Shown: positions 48,795 through 57,226, counted from the first letter of the stretch. The stretch is DNA of 59,122 bases from Alphaproteobacteria bacterium (GCA_017528205.1 JAFXPE010000037.1:1-59122), one strand, 5' to 3'. Notes: generated by a model not told the origin, from the letters alone. A program made the numbers and translations.

Positions 48795-49900
48795 AAATAT
48801 TAAAGGCCTTGGTTTATAAAGAATTTTTGCAAATAATCCGCGATCCGAGCAGTATTTTGATTGCCTTTATTCTGCCGTTTATTCTGATTACGATTTTTGC
48901 CACCGCCATCAATTTAGATAACAACGCCATCGAAACCGGATTGGTTATTGATGGCGACCGCAGTCAGGTTAACGATATTGTATCCGCATTCGAGGGTTCG
49001 CGCTTTTTAACCGTTACACGCTACAACAGCCGCAAAGAAGCGCAAGAAGCCTTGATACGCGGCGATATCCGCGCCATGGTGGTTTTGCCGATTAACTTTG
49101 CCAAAGCCTTTGTCGGCGAACAGGCGGCAACCATTCAGGTTTTGGCCGATGCCTCCGATCCGAATGTTGCCCTGTTTACTGCCGCCTATGTTCAAGGAAT
49201 TGTTGCAACCGCGCAAAAAATATTGCTTGAAACCAACGGTAGCAATCTACATTCCGGAATTCAAATCGAGGCAGTATCTTGGTATAATCCGGAGCTGAAA
49301 AGCCGCTATTTTATTTTGCCGAACTCCATTGCCATTATTATGACACTTATCGGAATGTTGCTGACGGCCTTGGTGATTGCCCGCGAATGGGAGCGCGGCA
49401 CCATGGAATCGCTGTTGACCACCAAAGCCTCAAAATTGCAAATTATCACGGCAAAATACATATCTTATTATTGCTTGGCCATGCTTTCGGCAATTTTCTG
49501 CACCTTTTTGAGTGTCATCGTATTTGATGTGCCGTTCCGCGGCTCTTTAGTGGTATATTTTGTAACTTCCAGCCTGTTTTTATTTGTTTCCATCGGCATG
49601 GGCTGTATGATATCCACCCTCACCCGCAACCAATTTTTGGCCTCGGTGGCGGCCGCCATGTTCGGCTTTTTGCCGGCGGTAATTCTTTCCGGCGGATTGT
49701 TCGAAATTTCTTCCATGCCGCGCATTATTCAAATTGCGACCAACATTATACCGGCCACCCACTTTGTGCCGATTATCAAAAATCTGTTTATGGCCGGCAA
49801 CATTTGGCCGATTATTTTCGGCGAAAGTTTGAACCTTTTGATTTTCGGCCTGATTATGTTCGGACTGCTGTATCGCGTAACCAAAGAAAGGTTGGAATAA
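48791..49900 (+). CDS. ybhS: YbhS-like ABC-2 permease
   Basis: A 369-residue permease with one N-terminal helix (SILIAFILPFILITIFA), a large periplasmic domain and five C-terminal helices with AREWERGTMESLLTT, the ABC-2 signature region. GGAGG lies before the ATG and the start overlaps the ATPase stop as ATGA. Confidence 0.9.
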   Translation: MKILKALVYKEFLQIIRDPSSILIAFILPFILITIFATAINLDNNAIETGLVIDGDRSQVNDIVSAFEGSRFLTVTRYNSRKEAQEALIRGDIRAMVVLPINFAKAFVGEQAATIQVLADASDPNVALFTAAYVQGIVATAQKILLETNGSNLHSGIQIEAVSWYNPELKSRYFILPNSIAIIMTLIGMLLTALVIAREWERGTMESLLTTKASKLQIITAKYISYYCLAMLSAIFCTFLSVIVFDVPFRGSLVVYFVTSSLFLFVSIGMGCMISTLTRNQFLASVAAAMFGFLPAVILSGGLFEISSMPRIIQIATNIIPATHFVPIIKNLFMAGNIWPIIFGESLNLLIFGLIMFGLLYRVTKERLE

Positions 49901-51024
49901 TGGACACTCTTGTTGCAAAATTTGCCGCCATTTGGGCTTTGGTGATAAAAGAATTTCAGATGATTTGGTCCGATCCCAAAAATCGGGCAATGATATTGTT
50001 GCCGCCACTTTTGATGCTGACGGTGTTTGCCTTTTCCGCCACCTTTGAAGTTAACCGCATTTCCATGTTGGTATATGACCAAGATAATACTCCGGTTTCG
50101 CGTGCGCTGATTGATAAAATTGCCAACACTCCGTATGTTAAGCATTTGTATTTTGTAAATAATCCGCAAGAGTTACAGGAAAACATCGACAACGAAAAAG
50201 CGTTTGTGGCGCTCACCATTCCGCAAGATTTCGGCAAAAAAATATATCTTGAAGATGCCCCCAAAGTGCAACTGATTTTAGATGGCCGCAAGTCTAACAC
50301 AGCGCAAGTTGTGAGCGGTTATTTAACCCAAGTGTTTGCCGCTTTTCAATACGAAATCAACGGTGTCAATCCTCCGCAATCGCCCATAAAAATCAGCGTG
50401 CGCAATTGGTTTAATCCGAATTTGAATTATCAATGGTATATCGTTATTTCTTTTATGGGGGTATTGATAACGGTGATGATGCTGGCAATCACTGCCCTTT
50501 CGGTGGCGCAGGAAAAAGAGCTGGGTACTTTTGACCAAATTTTAATCTCACCGCTGAAGCCTTTTGAAATTTTAATCGGCAAAACCATTCCGGCCATAAC
50601 GGTAGCTTATATGGATTTCAGCATTATGCTGATTGCCGGAAGCTATATTTTTGACATTCCGGCCGAAAGCGGATATTTGCTGATATATTCTTGTATTTTT
50701 GTTTTTCTGTTTTCCATTGCCGGAATCGGATTATTTATTTCCACCATTTGCAACACGCAACAACAAGCCATTTTCGGCGTTTTTGCTTTTTTGGCGCCGA
50801 CTTTCTTGCTTTCCGGCTTTATCACTCCGATTGAAAATATGCCGATGGCATTGCAAAAATTCAGCGTTATCAATCCGCTCACTTATTTTTTTCGCCTTTC
50901 ACGCGGTTTGTTTTTGAAAAATATAGACTCCGCTGCGATTTGGGCTGATGTTTGGCCGCTGTTAATTATCGGCATCTGCACCCTAAGCTTTGCCTCGTGG
51001 TTTTTCAACAAACGTATAAACTAA
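49900..51024 (+). CDS. ybhR: YbhR-like ABC-2 permease
   Basis: A 374-residue permease from ATG 49900-49902, which shares a base with the previous stop (TAATG); the open frame extends further upstream but inside the preceding gene. Same fold as its neighbour (ILLPPLLMLTVFAFS; AQEKELGTFDQILISPLKPFEILIGK), so the exporter is probably a heterodimeric pair. Substrate is unknown; relatives export drugs. Confidence 0.88.
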   Translation: MDTLVAKFAAIWALVIKEFQMIWSDPKNRAMILLPPLLMLTVFAFSATFEVNRISMLVYDQDNTPVSRALIDKIANTPYVKHLYFVNNPQELQENIDNEKAFVALTIPQDFGKKIYLEDAPKVQLILDGRKSNTAQVVSGYLTQVFAAFQYEINGVNPPQSPIKISVRNWFNPNLNYQWYIVISFMGVLITVMMLAITALSVAQEKELGTFDQILISPLKPFEILIGKTIPAITVAYMDFSIMLIAGSYIFDIPAESGYLLIYSCIFVFLFSIAGIGLFISTICNTQQQAIFGVFAFLAPTFLLSGFITPIENMPMALQKFSVINPLTYFFRLSRGLFLKNIDSAAIWADVWPLLIIGICTLSFASWFFNKRIN

Positions 51025-51039
51025 ATATGCAAACACATT

Positions 51040-51070
51040 AAAAGGGACAACCTAACGGTCGTCCCTTTTT
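51040..51070. terminator. Bidirectional intrinsic terminator
   Basis: AAAAGGGAC/GTCCCTTTT stem with inner ACC/GGT pairs and TAAC loop; T-tract follows. Confidence 0.85.
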
Positions 51071-51072
51071 CA

Positions 51073-51642
51073 TTAAAACGAAATTTCAATCACAGGCAAC
51101 ACTCCAAAGGTACGATACTGATTGTACCAACCGCTGACTATGTGACCATTAAAGCTTGTCAACCATACATTGTAGTTATAACCGATGGTTGAACTGACAA
51201 ATGCACATTCGCCGCGATCAAGCCCCAGCTGTTTCCAAGCTTCGAGCATAGAGCCTCTTTGCATTTGCCCCATTTCATAAAGAGACGGCAGAAATGCTTC
51301 GCCCTTGCGGATGCCGTTACGGTCATAATTGACACAGAATTCGGCAGCCGGAAGCTCGACACCACATTTTGCGGCCTCCTCTAACAGGAATTTTGTTGCC
51401 TCGCGGCCCGACTGAATTTCTTCTGTCATAACCGGCAACATACTAAATGAGAATGGCAACATAATCCTGACCGGACAGATACCGAGAGCATAATTACGTG
51501 CCTCGTCAACATACGACACAACGGCGCGAACATTTGAACGATTCCGTTCATTCAGCTTTACCTCATTGGTGCCGTTTTGCATGTGGAACATTCCTACTTT
51601 AAGAGCAATGTCCTGTTCTGAAAAATTAGCTTGCGTACTCAT
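51073..51642 (-). CDS. Hypothetical protein with C-type-lectin-like (DUF1566-style) tail
   Basis: A 189-residue protein without signal peptide. The C-terminal part (AFVSSTIGYNYNVWLTSF then YRTFGVLPVIEI) follows the pattern of DUF1566/Lcl-type C-lectin folds, in which a serine-rich strand, a Trp strand and a final V-x-PVI strand enclose a variable loop. The middle has DEARNYALGICPVRIMLP. Family membership is tentative. Monocistronic, convergent with the exporter operon. Confidence 0.6.
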   Translation of the reverse strand: MSTQANFSEQDIALKVGMFHMQNGTNEVKLNERNRSNVRAVVSYVDEARNYALGICPVRIMLPFSFSMLPVMTEEIQSGREATKFLLEEAAKCGVELPAAEFCVNYDRNGIRKGEAFLPSLYEMGQMQRGSMLEAWKQLGLDRGECAFVSSTIGYNYNVWLTSFNGHIVSGWYNQYRTFGVLPVIEISF

Positions 51643-51746
51643 GATAAATAATATTTAGAGGTTATAAAAATATGTTAATACTTAGAAAATATCTTCTGAA
51701 TATATAACCTCTAAATAAAAAGTCAAACATCATTAGCGAAATATCA

Positions 51747-52214
51747 TCAATAAATTGTTTTATTTTCTTTTTGATATTCGTTAAACAGCTGCAAACATTC
51801 CTCACGATCGAGTTCGGCAATTTCCATCACCGACTTATCCGTGCATTTATTTTCGATAAAGCGATAAATAAAATCGTCCCTAAAGCCGATAGCCTCGGCA
51901 TCTTGCGGCCGACAGCCGAAATATACTTTTTTGATGTTGGCCCAAATAATTGCCGACAAGCACATCGGACACGGATAAGCCGTGGTATACAACACACAGC
52001 CGGACAAATCATAACTTTCGAGTTTGCGACAAGCCTCGCGAATGGCATTAACTTCGGCATGAGCCGTCGGATCGTTATCTCGCAACACCGAATTGGAACT
52101 GACGGCCAAAATATTACCCTCGGCATCGATTATGGCCGCCCCGAAAGGACCGCCGATATTTTGTTTCATGGTTTGGCGTGCGCGCTCAATTGCTTTGCTT
52201 AAAATCTCGTTCAT
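51747..52214 (-). CDS. guaD: Guanine deaminase-like cytidine deaminase-fold enzyme
   Basis: A 155-residue zinc deaminase. HAE at 52-54 (zinc ligand His and catalytic Glu) and PCPMC at 81-85 (two zinc Cys) are intact. The blocks GGPFGAAIID, NDPTAHAEVNAIR, LSAIIWANIKKVYF and GFRDDFIY match the Bacillus-type guanine deaminase rather than TadA. It likely converts guanine to xanthine. Monocistronic. Confidence 0.82.
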   Translation of the reverse strand: MNEILSKAIERARQTMKQNIGGPFGAAIIDAEGNILAVSSNSVLRDNDPTAHAEVNAIREACRKLESYDLSGCVLYTTAYPCPMCLSAIIWANIKKVYFGCRPQDAEAIGFRDDFIYRFIENKCTDKSVMEIAELDREECLQLFNEYQKENKTIY

Positions 52215-52282
52215 TTATTTAAACCTTTATATTAGCTTTATTTAATAATCGATTGTTATTGCGTAATTTTTACTATTTTATT

Positions 52283-52349
52283 ATTCTTGGGCACCGTAAG
52301 GCGAACCGAGAATCTCTTTCTTCACAAGATACCCGAACAACTCGGGTAT
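52283..52349. repeat. Dispersed palindromic repeat, copy 1
   Basis: Arms ATTCTTGG (52283-52290) and CCGAGAAT (52306-52313), followed by a second perfect hairpin ATACCCGA/TCGGGTAT (52329-52349). The first palindrome recurs at 54405-54438. The second could also end transcription of the TPR gene. Confidence 0.7.
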
Positions 52350-52363
52350 GACAGCAGACTTTA

Positions 52364-53899
52364 TTATCCCTTTTGTTGCTTACTCAAATCCGGCTTGCGT
52401 GCCGTTACCACATAACCGTAAACCGGCACTTCCGCCTCGTTGCGTAAGATATGCTTTTCTGCCGACACCACCTTAAAACCGGCACTTTTCAGCACTCTTT
52501 CCACATAAGACAGCGAATGAACAAACCGTCCGCTCGGAGCCATGAAATAATCTTCCTGATTTATTTCGTTTTCGGAAAAAGTGAACACAAACAAACCGTC
52601 AGGAGTTAACGAGCGCCACACCCGCACAAAAGCCTTGGTCAAATCGCCGAAATAAGTCCACACATCAGCCGCCACAATCACATGAAAGAAATAGTCACTG
52701 TTTTCCATATAGTGGCACAAATCATCGCAAATCAGTTGCGCATAAACGTTTTTCCGTTTGGCGATTTCCAACATATTCTCGGCCAAATCGACTCCGATTA
52801 AGCCGCGAGAAGTGGCAAACTTTCTGATTTTTTCGCCGCATAAACCGGTTCCGCAACCCAAATCCAAAATATGATAGCGGGTAAACAGCGAAGTTTTCAA
52901 ATTTTTGCTCAGCGCCTCAAAAATCAGATTCGGCGCCTGATATTCCAAATCAGCCAAAGTTGTTTCAAACTCCGGCGCAAACGAGTTGAACGTTTCCTTA
53001 ATAAACTCCGCTTCCGAAGCCTGCAACGCCTTGCCGTTGGTCAGCGCGCTTCCCAAATGTTGGGCAATTTTGTTATCGGGGAAAAACTTCATCCACTTGA
53101 GGGCATATTTCTTGGCCATATCCTGGCTTTTTTCGGAAAAGCATTCATAGAGCAAATATCCGAAATTGAGCTGTATCGGATTAGGCGCTTCCGGCATATT
53201 TTTCATATAGCGCCAAGCAAACAGCATGCAATTTTCCCAATCGTTATTGGAACGATACACGTCGCTCAGCGAATTGAGCAACTCAACGTTACTACTGTCC
53301 AACTCATAAGCGCGCATATACATATCTATTGCCTTTTCGTATTTTCCCATGGCGTTCAAAGAATTTCCGGCCAAAATATGCGCCGTAACGCTGGACGGAT
53401 GGCGTTCTATCGAGCGTTTGGCAAAATCAAGAGCCAGAACATATTTACCCATATAATAATAGGTATTGGCCAAATTAACCATAGCGATATAGCTTTTGTT
53501 GTTCAGCTCATACATTTTTTGATAATAAGACAGCGCCTTTTCATAATCGGAATCACAAAACGCGATATTGGCCAAATTTTGCCAAGCGGCCACATTCTTT
53601 TCGTTCAAACTTAAAACTTTGTCGGCATATTCCGTAGAGCGGTCATAATCTTTGAGTTCGTAATAAATAGTGGAAAGGTTCAGCATTGCGGCTTCCGAAT
53701 TGCGGTTTATCCTCAAGGCATCGGCATAATAACCGACGGCGGTTTCTTTGTCGCCAATGGCATCATAGCAATTTCCGCAGGCAATTGCGTATTTTTCGTT
53801 TTTCGGATTACTTTGGAACAATAATAGGTATATTTCCAGGGCTTTTGCATACTCTTTTTCGCCAAACAGCAGCGCAGCCTGATGCTCTAAATTTTCCAC
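52364..53899 (-). CDS. TPR-repeat protein fused to a SAM-dependent methyltransferase
   Basis: A 511-residue protein starting at GTG 53897-53899, chosen because GAGG lies five bases before it and the first TPR helix follows; the frame is open 14 codons further up. About seven tetratricopeptide repeats (1-250) carry patterns such as YAKALEIYLLLF, AAMLNLSTIYYELKDYDRS and AWQNLANIAF. A class-I methyltransferase domain (about 340-500) has motif I HILDLGCGTGLCGEKI and GVDLAENMLEIAK. The TPR part may bring a protein substrate; the substrate is unknown. No signal peptide. Confidence 0.88.
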   Translation of the reverse strand: MENLEHQAALLFGEKEYAKALEIYLLLFQSNPKNEKYAIACGNCYDAIGDKETAVGYYADALRINRNSEAAMLNLSTIYYELKDYDRSTEYADKVLSLNEKNVAAWQNLANIAFCDSDYEKALSYYQKMYELNNKSYIAMVNLANTYYYMGKYVLALDFAKRSIERHPSSVTAHILAGNSLNAMGKYEKAIDMYMRAYELDSSNVELLNSLSDVYRSNNDWENCMLFAWRYMKNMPEAPNPIQLNFGYLLYECFSEKSQDMAKKYALKWMKFFPDNKIAQHLGSALTNGKALQASEAEFIKETFNSFAPEFETTLADLEYQAPNLIFEALSKNLKTSLFTRYHILDLGCGTGLCGEKIRKFATSRGLIGVDLAENMLEIAKRKNVYAQLICDDLCHYMENSDYFFHVIVAADVWTYFGDLTKAFVRVWRSLTPDGLFVFTFSENEINQEDYFMAPSGRFVHSLSYVERVLKSAGFKVVSAEKHILRNEAEVPVYGYVVTARKPDLSKQQKG

Positions 53900-54001
53900 G
53901 GGAACCTCAAATTTGTTTAACTGGCAAGGAGTATAGCACACATTTATACAAAATAAAAGTGAAAATAATTATATTTTTATTATTTTTTTGCAAAAAAAGT
54001 A

Positions 54002-54030
54002 TTGACGAATAGAAATAAATATAGTAATAA
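54002..54030 (+). promoter_or_regulatory. Promoter of tRNA-Leu
   Basis: TTGACG, 17-base spacer, TAATAA; -10 element lies 15 bases before the tRNA 5' end. Confidence 0.7.
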
Positions 54031-54044
54031 ACTTGATTGTCGAT

Positions 54045-54129
54045 GGGGTTGTGGCGGAATTGGTAGACGCGTCAGACTCAAAATCTGGTTCCTTCGGGAG
54101 TGAGAGTTCGATTCTCTCCGGCCCTACCA
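54045..54129 (+). tRNA. tRNA-Leu(CAA) with encoded CCA
   Basis: An 85-base class-II tRNA. Acceptor arms GGGGTTG/CGGCCCT pair with G-T wobbles. D-loop AATTGGTAGA; anticodon stem TCAGA/TCTGG with loop CTCAAAA, anticodon CAA (reads UUG). A long variable arm (CCTTCGGGAG) and T-loop GTTCGATTC follow, then discriminator A and CCA. Confidence 0.95.
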
Positions 54130-54167
54130 TTGAAACAAAAAAAGCACCGTAATGGTGCTTTTTTTGT
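54111..54167 (+). repeat. 57-bp direct repeat, copy 1 (tRNA-Leu 3' end plus terminator)
   Basis: Begins in the T-loop of tRNA-Leu, includes the last 19 tRNA bases and the whole terminator. Identical to 54315-54371, 204 bases downstream. Confidence 0.95.
54137..54165 (+). terminator. Terminator of tRNA-Leu
   Basis: Perfect 12-bp stem AAAAAAAGCACC/GGTGCTTTTTTT with loop GTAAT. Confidence 0.95.
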
Positions 54168-54314
54168 TTTAAAGTGTAGGTATCGGAAGAAGCGAACTCG
54201 AAAAAGAGAGTTCGGAGCGGATAGCCGGCGAAAACGATTTTAAGAAGTTTGAGCCGTAGCGACGCGAAAGGCACTGATTTTGCAAAGCTGCCTTTGCAAA
54301 ATTAGGAATATAAC
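54168..54314. other. Structured 147-bp spacer between the tRNA-end repeats
   Basis: Contains two hairpins: CGAACTC/GAGTTCG (54193-54199 and 54208-54214), and a perfect 11-bp palindrome ATTTTGCAAAG/CTTTGCAAAAT with a four-base loop (54277-54302). No coding sequence supported. Confidence 0.7.
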
Positions 54315-54371
54315 ATTCTCTCCGGCCCTACCATTGAAACAAAAAAAGCACCGTAATGGTGCTTTTTTTGT
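54315..54371 (+). repeat. 57-bp direct repeat, copy 2
   Basis: Exact copy of 54111-54167. It has the tRNA 3' terminal 19 bases with CCA and a complete second terminator (54341-54369), but no 5' part of a tRNA. Confidence 0.95.
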
Positions 54372-54769
54372 GTTTAAATAACTGTCTTTTTCTTCAAAAC
54401 TGTCATTCTTGGGCTTGCCGCAGGCAAGAACCGAGAATCTCATTCTCTGGCTGACAAAGAAAAACTATGACATCAGCCGTCATTTTGAGGGGTTGAGCAT
54501 AGCGAAATCCCCGTCAAAATCTCCTGCTGATGAACAACCTCAAGAGTGTATTTTTTACCTCGCCATCAACGCATAGATTTTTACGCCCATAAAGTGCTCA
54601 AAGTGCCTACCGATTACGTCATCATGAACAGGCACTTTAGTGCCGTTGTGAAGGATCCAGCAACACCTGCGGTGTTGTTCGTTCCGCCGGAACGAATGGA
54701 TTCTTCGCTGGCGCTCAGAATGACGCTAAAACAAAAATCAACAATATTGTTTAATTAAGCATTAAATTC
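54372..54769. repeat. Gene-free stretch with several palindromic dispersed repeats
   Basis: A 398-bp stretch with no supported gene. It holds a palindrome at 54405-54438 (ATTCTTGG/CCGAGAAT with inner CTTGCC/GGCAAG, related to 52283-52313), and a hairpin around 54481-54520 (ATTTTGA-GGGG with CCCC-TCAAAAT). Further repeats are AAAGTGCCT/AGGCACTTT near 54598-54637, and CAACACC/GGTGTTG with CGTTCC/GGAACG at 54661-54694, followed by TTCTTCGCTGGCGCTCAGAATGAC. These look like short intergenic non-autonomous repeats. Confidence 0.65.
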
Positions 54770-57172
54770 TTACAATCGACCGTTACCGCGTTTGATAAAC
54801 TTATTTAGCGTCAACGGTGCTTTGTCATACGACTTGGCAAATTCTGCGCGGTTGTTATTGCGCAACATATAATCCCCGTGGAAAACAACCATATTTTTTC
54901 CGTTCATCAGCACGCTGGTACCATCATTAAACTCAATCAAATTTTGGCCTTTTTGCGTTTTTTTGAACTCAGCGACGACAATGTTATCTCCGTTCCGTTT
55001 AAACTCAAATTTTTTCAGCTTGTCGCCACGATTAAGCCACAAAGTATGCGTATAGTCTATCAACAATTTTTCTTTGTCTTCAAACTCGGCAGGCTCGCTT
55101 CCCACTTTATATTTCAAAACCGCCATATCTTTGTCGGTCATAACCATACTTCCCACCGTTTTCAAGGCATTAAAGGACTCGGCATCCGAATACCAATGAG
55201 TTCTGTCATCAAAATCGATACTCCGCTCGCCAAAGTTTACGACTACCCCATTTGGCATTTTCACGCTCTCAATCCAATTTGTTTCTTTATCCAGCTCGAA
55301 ACTCACACCGTTGCGATAAGATACCGTATATGTTTTTTCATCTGCTTTATTTTCGTTTTGGTCGCTTTCCTGATTTTGTTCCTCAGGCTTCGGCGTATCA
55401 AGACCGGACAATATCTTGTGCCGATTATGGTCCAAAACCACAACATGACCGTCAACATTTTTATATTCAAAAATTCCGTCATCTTTTTTCGTCACCACCG
55501 GACCGTTATCATCGAGTTTTTTCGCTATGGCAAACAAATCAGCGTAATATTTATCTCCAACTTTAGAAAGCTTATTTCTTAGATATTCGCTGAAATAAAA
55601 ATGACTTATATTGCGGCGTAAATCGGTATAACCTTGCCATTTTTCACAATCGTCACGGGTAATAACATTTATTTTTTCCAAATAATCCCAAGCGCCGCGA
55701 ACAGTCAAATTTTTGCCGTCTTCGTTACAGTTTCTGCCGTGTCTGATACAATGCGAGATTGCGCTACATTCCAAGGTATGAAAATTTCCCAAAAACAACG
55801 AACGTTTTATATAATCTTCCATTCGCGCGAACATATGCTCAAATATGCGGTCGCCTTCGGAAATATTCTCATTATCCGGCAAAACCTCATCTGCTTTTTT
55901 ATCCGAAATTGAAATGTCTTCCATATCTTCATAGAGGCAGTCAAATCCCGGAACATCGTCAACGATTTTAATATTTGGTGAAATTGCTGCTAATTCTCCG
56001 CCCAAAATCAAAAACTCATCACTCGGCAACGGATAATTGGCTTCCACCTTAAGCTCCTGATCCGGATTTTTCAGATATGCGGCCTTCACCCGTTTTACAA
56101 ACTTTTCGTTATCCTCACTCACACCGCGAATTATGCGATTGGGATTAACCTCGCCGATTATTCGTTGCATCTGGTGCAAAGCTTTAATATAAGACTTCAA
56201 ACGCCAATAAATCGGCTTGCCGCAAAAATTCAAATACGCACTCACCCGCTCAATTCGCTTTTGCTTATCGTCGGTTATCTGCTTAGGCATAAAAGATTCA
56301 AGTTCGTCCAAACCCTCCCATTGATGGCGCATAAAATTACGGATATTCACATAATCCCAAAAATTGCTCGGCAATTTCATAAATCCGTCTTTTTGAGCCG
56401 TTACAAAATTTTTGTGGCTGTCGTTTTTGTTGTCTTTTTTCTTATTTTTATCGCCGTATTTCTCGTTGCAAATATCTTTAACCTTTTCGGCAAAAGAACC
56501 CAATATCTCCAATATATTGTTTTCGTTGATTATCATCAACTCATCAACGTAAATATCCTCAACCATAGACGCAAATTTTTCGTCTTTGACATATCCGTTT
56601 TCACGCAGAGCCTCACCTATTTTAAGCATCAGCTTTATTTCGGTGAGCAGTTTCACATCATTAAAAACATTTTCAATTGGTCTGTTTTTTTCTTTTTCGC
56701 CATTGTAAACGGCCTTATAACGCCCATCAATCAAAAACTCCGTACTGCCGAAAGTAGCATCTTTCGGATAAGAAATCGAATAGCGCTCAATCATTGAAGG
56801 TAAATCCAATCCAACGTTTTTGCTTTCATACGGAGAAGCCGTGTAAACCGGTGGCTTTCCGTTATTTTCGTTGTCTTTTATATGTTGCAGAACAATATAA
56901 GACTTTTTCCCGTCTCCGCGGAAATCGTTGGCGATAAAATCAGCAAATTCCTCTTTTTCTTCTTTGTTTAACGGCGTGATATTCCACGAAAAGTTATACC
57001 CCTCGGGATACATATGTTTTTTAAATCTGTCGACCAACTTTTCGGTAGTCATCAGCAACAACAACTGTTCATGCTCTCTGACCATATACAAATAGTCCTC
57101 GTATATGGAAGTTAAGTCGGCGAGCTTGAGTTGGAAGGCCTTTTCCGCGTCTTCTTTGGTGTGTTCTGTCAT
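54770..57172 (-). CDS. Candidate dual-HEPN protein with beta-rich tail (undescribed)
   Basis: An 800-residue protein of no family I recognise, without signal peptide. The helical N-terminal two thirds hold two R-x4-H motifs: RNFMRH (278-283, in FWDYVNIRNFMRHQWEG) and RRNISH (519-524, in YTDLRRNISHFYF). The setting, a hydrophobic helix then L/I-R-[NR]-x3-H, is that of HEPN ribonuclease domains. A Lys/Asn-rich low-complexity stretch (235-255) precedes the first. Residues about 555-790 are beta-strand rich (YKNVDGHVVVLD, VSYRNGVSFELD, MPNGVVVNFGE, FNDGTSVLMNG). GAGG precedes the ATG, and a near-consensus promoter and an inverted repeat lie just upstream. It stands alone between repeat-rich DNA and a gene-free gap, typical of accessory loci. 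HEPN function is inference from motifs only. Confidence 0.7.
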   Translation of the reverse strand: MTEHTKEDAEKAFQLKLADLTSIYEDYLYMVREHEQLLLLMTTEKLVDRFKKHMYPEGYNFSWNITPLNKEEKEEFADFIANDFRGDGKKSYIVLQHIKDNENNGKPPVYTASPYESKNVGLDLPSMIERYSISYPKDATFGSTEFLIDGRYKAVYNGEKEKNRPIENVFNDVKLLTEIKLMLKIGEALRENGYVKDEKFASMVEDIYVDELMIINENNILEILGSFAEKVKDICNEKYGDKNKKKDNKNDSHKNFVTAQKDGFMKLPSNFWDYVNIRNFMRHQWEGLDELESFMPKQITDDKQKRIERVSAYLNFCGKPIYWRLKSYIKALHQMQRIIGEVNPNRIIRGVSEDNEKFVKRVKAAYLKNPDQELKVEANYPLPSDEFLILGGELAAISPNIKIVDDVPGFDCLYEDMEDISISDKKADEVLPDNENISEGDRIFEHMFARMEDYIKRSLFLGNFHTLECSAISHCIRHGRNCNEDGKNLTVRGAWDYLEKINVITRDDCEKWQGYTDLRRNISHFYFSEYLRNKLSKVGDKYYADLFAIAKKLDDNGPVVTKKDDGIFEYKNVDGHVVVLDHNRHKILSGLDTPKPEEQNQESDQNENKADEKTYTVSYRNGVSFELDKETNWIESVKMPNGVVVNFGERSIDFDDRTHWYSDAESFNALKTVGSMVMTDKDMAVLKYKVGSEPAEFEDKEKLLIDYTHTLWLNRGDKLKKFEFKRNGDNIVVAEFKKTQKGQNLIEFNDGTSVLMNGKNMVVFHGDYMLRNNNRAEFAKSYDKAPLTLNKFIKRGNGRL

Positions 57173-57179
57173 ATTGTCC

Positions 57180-57226
57180 TCGTATTTTTGTACGAAATAC
57201 TATCCGAAAATCGCACAATTTGTCAA
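57180..57226 (-). promoter_or_regulatory. Near-consensus promoter with inverted repeat over the start site
   Basis: Minus strand TTGACA (57221-57226), 18-base spacer, TAGTAT (57197-57202). The inverted repeat TCGTA/TACGA (57180-57184 and 57191-57195) covers the expected +1 and leader, as an operator or leader hairpin would. It serves the candidate HEPN gene. Confidence 0.65.

Noticed and set aside
53969..54274. Minus-strand reading frame of about 100 residues across the tRNA-Leu
   Set aside because: It is antisense to a well-formed tRNA and its terminator. Its GPERIELSLPK-type sequence is a familiar false translation of tRNA-Leu.
54546..54758. Plus-strand open frame of 70 residues
   Set aside because: It runs through palindromic repeats, has no ribosome site and no protein-like composition.
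54770..57172. Idea that the 800-residue protein is a Cas13-type effector
   Set aside because: No CRISPR array or cas gene in the window. The motif spacing (about 240 residues) and beta-rich tail do not fit the Cas13 layout, where HEPN domains lie far apart near the ends. Kept only as a generic HEPN candidate.
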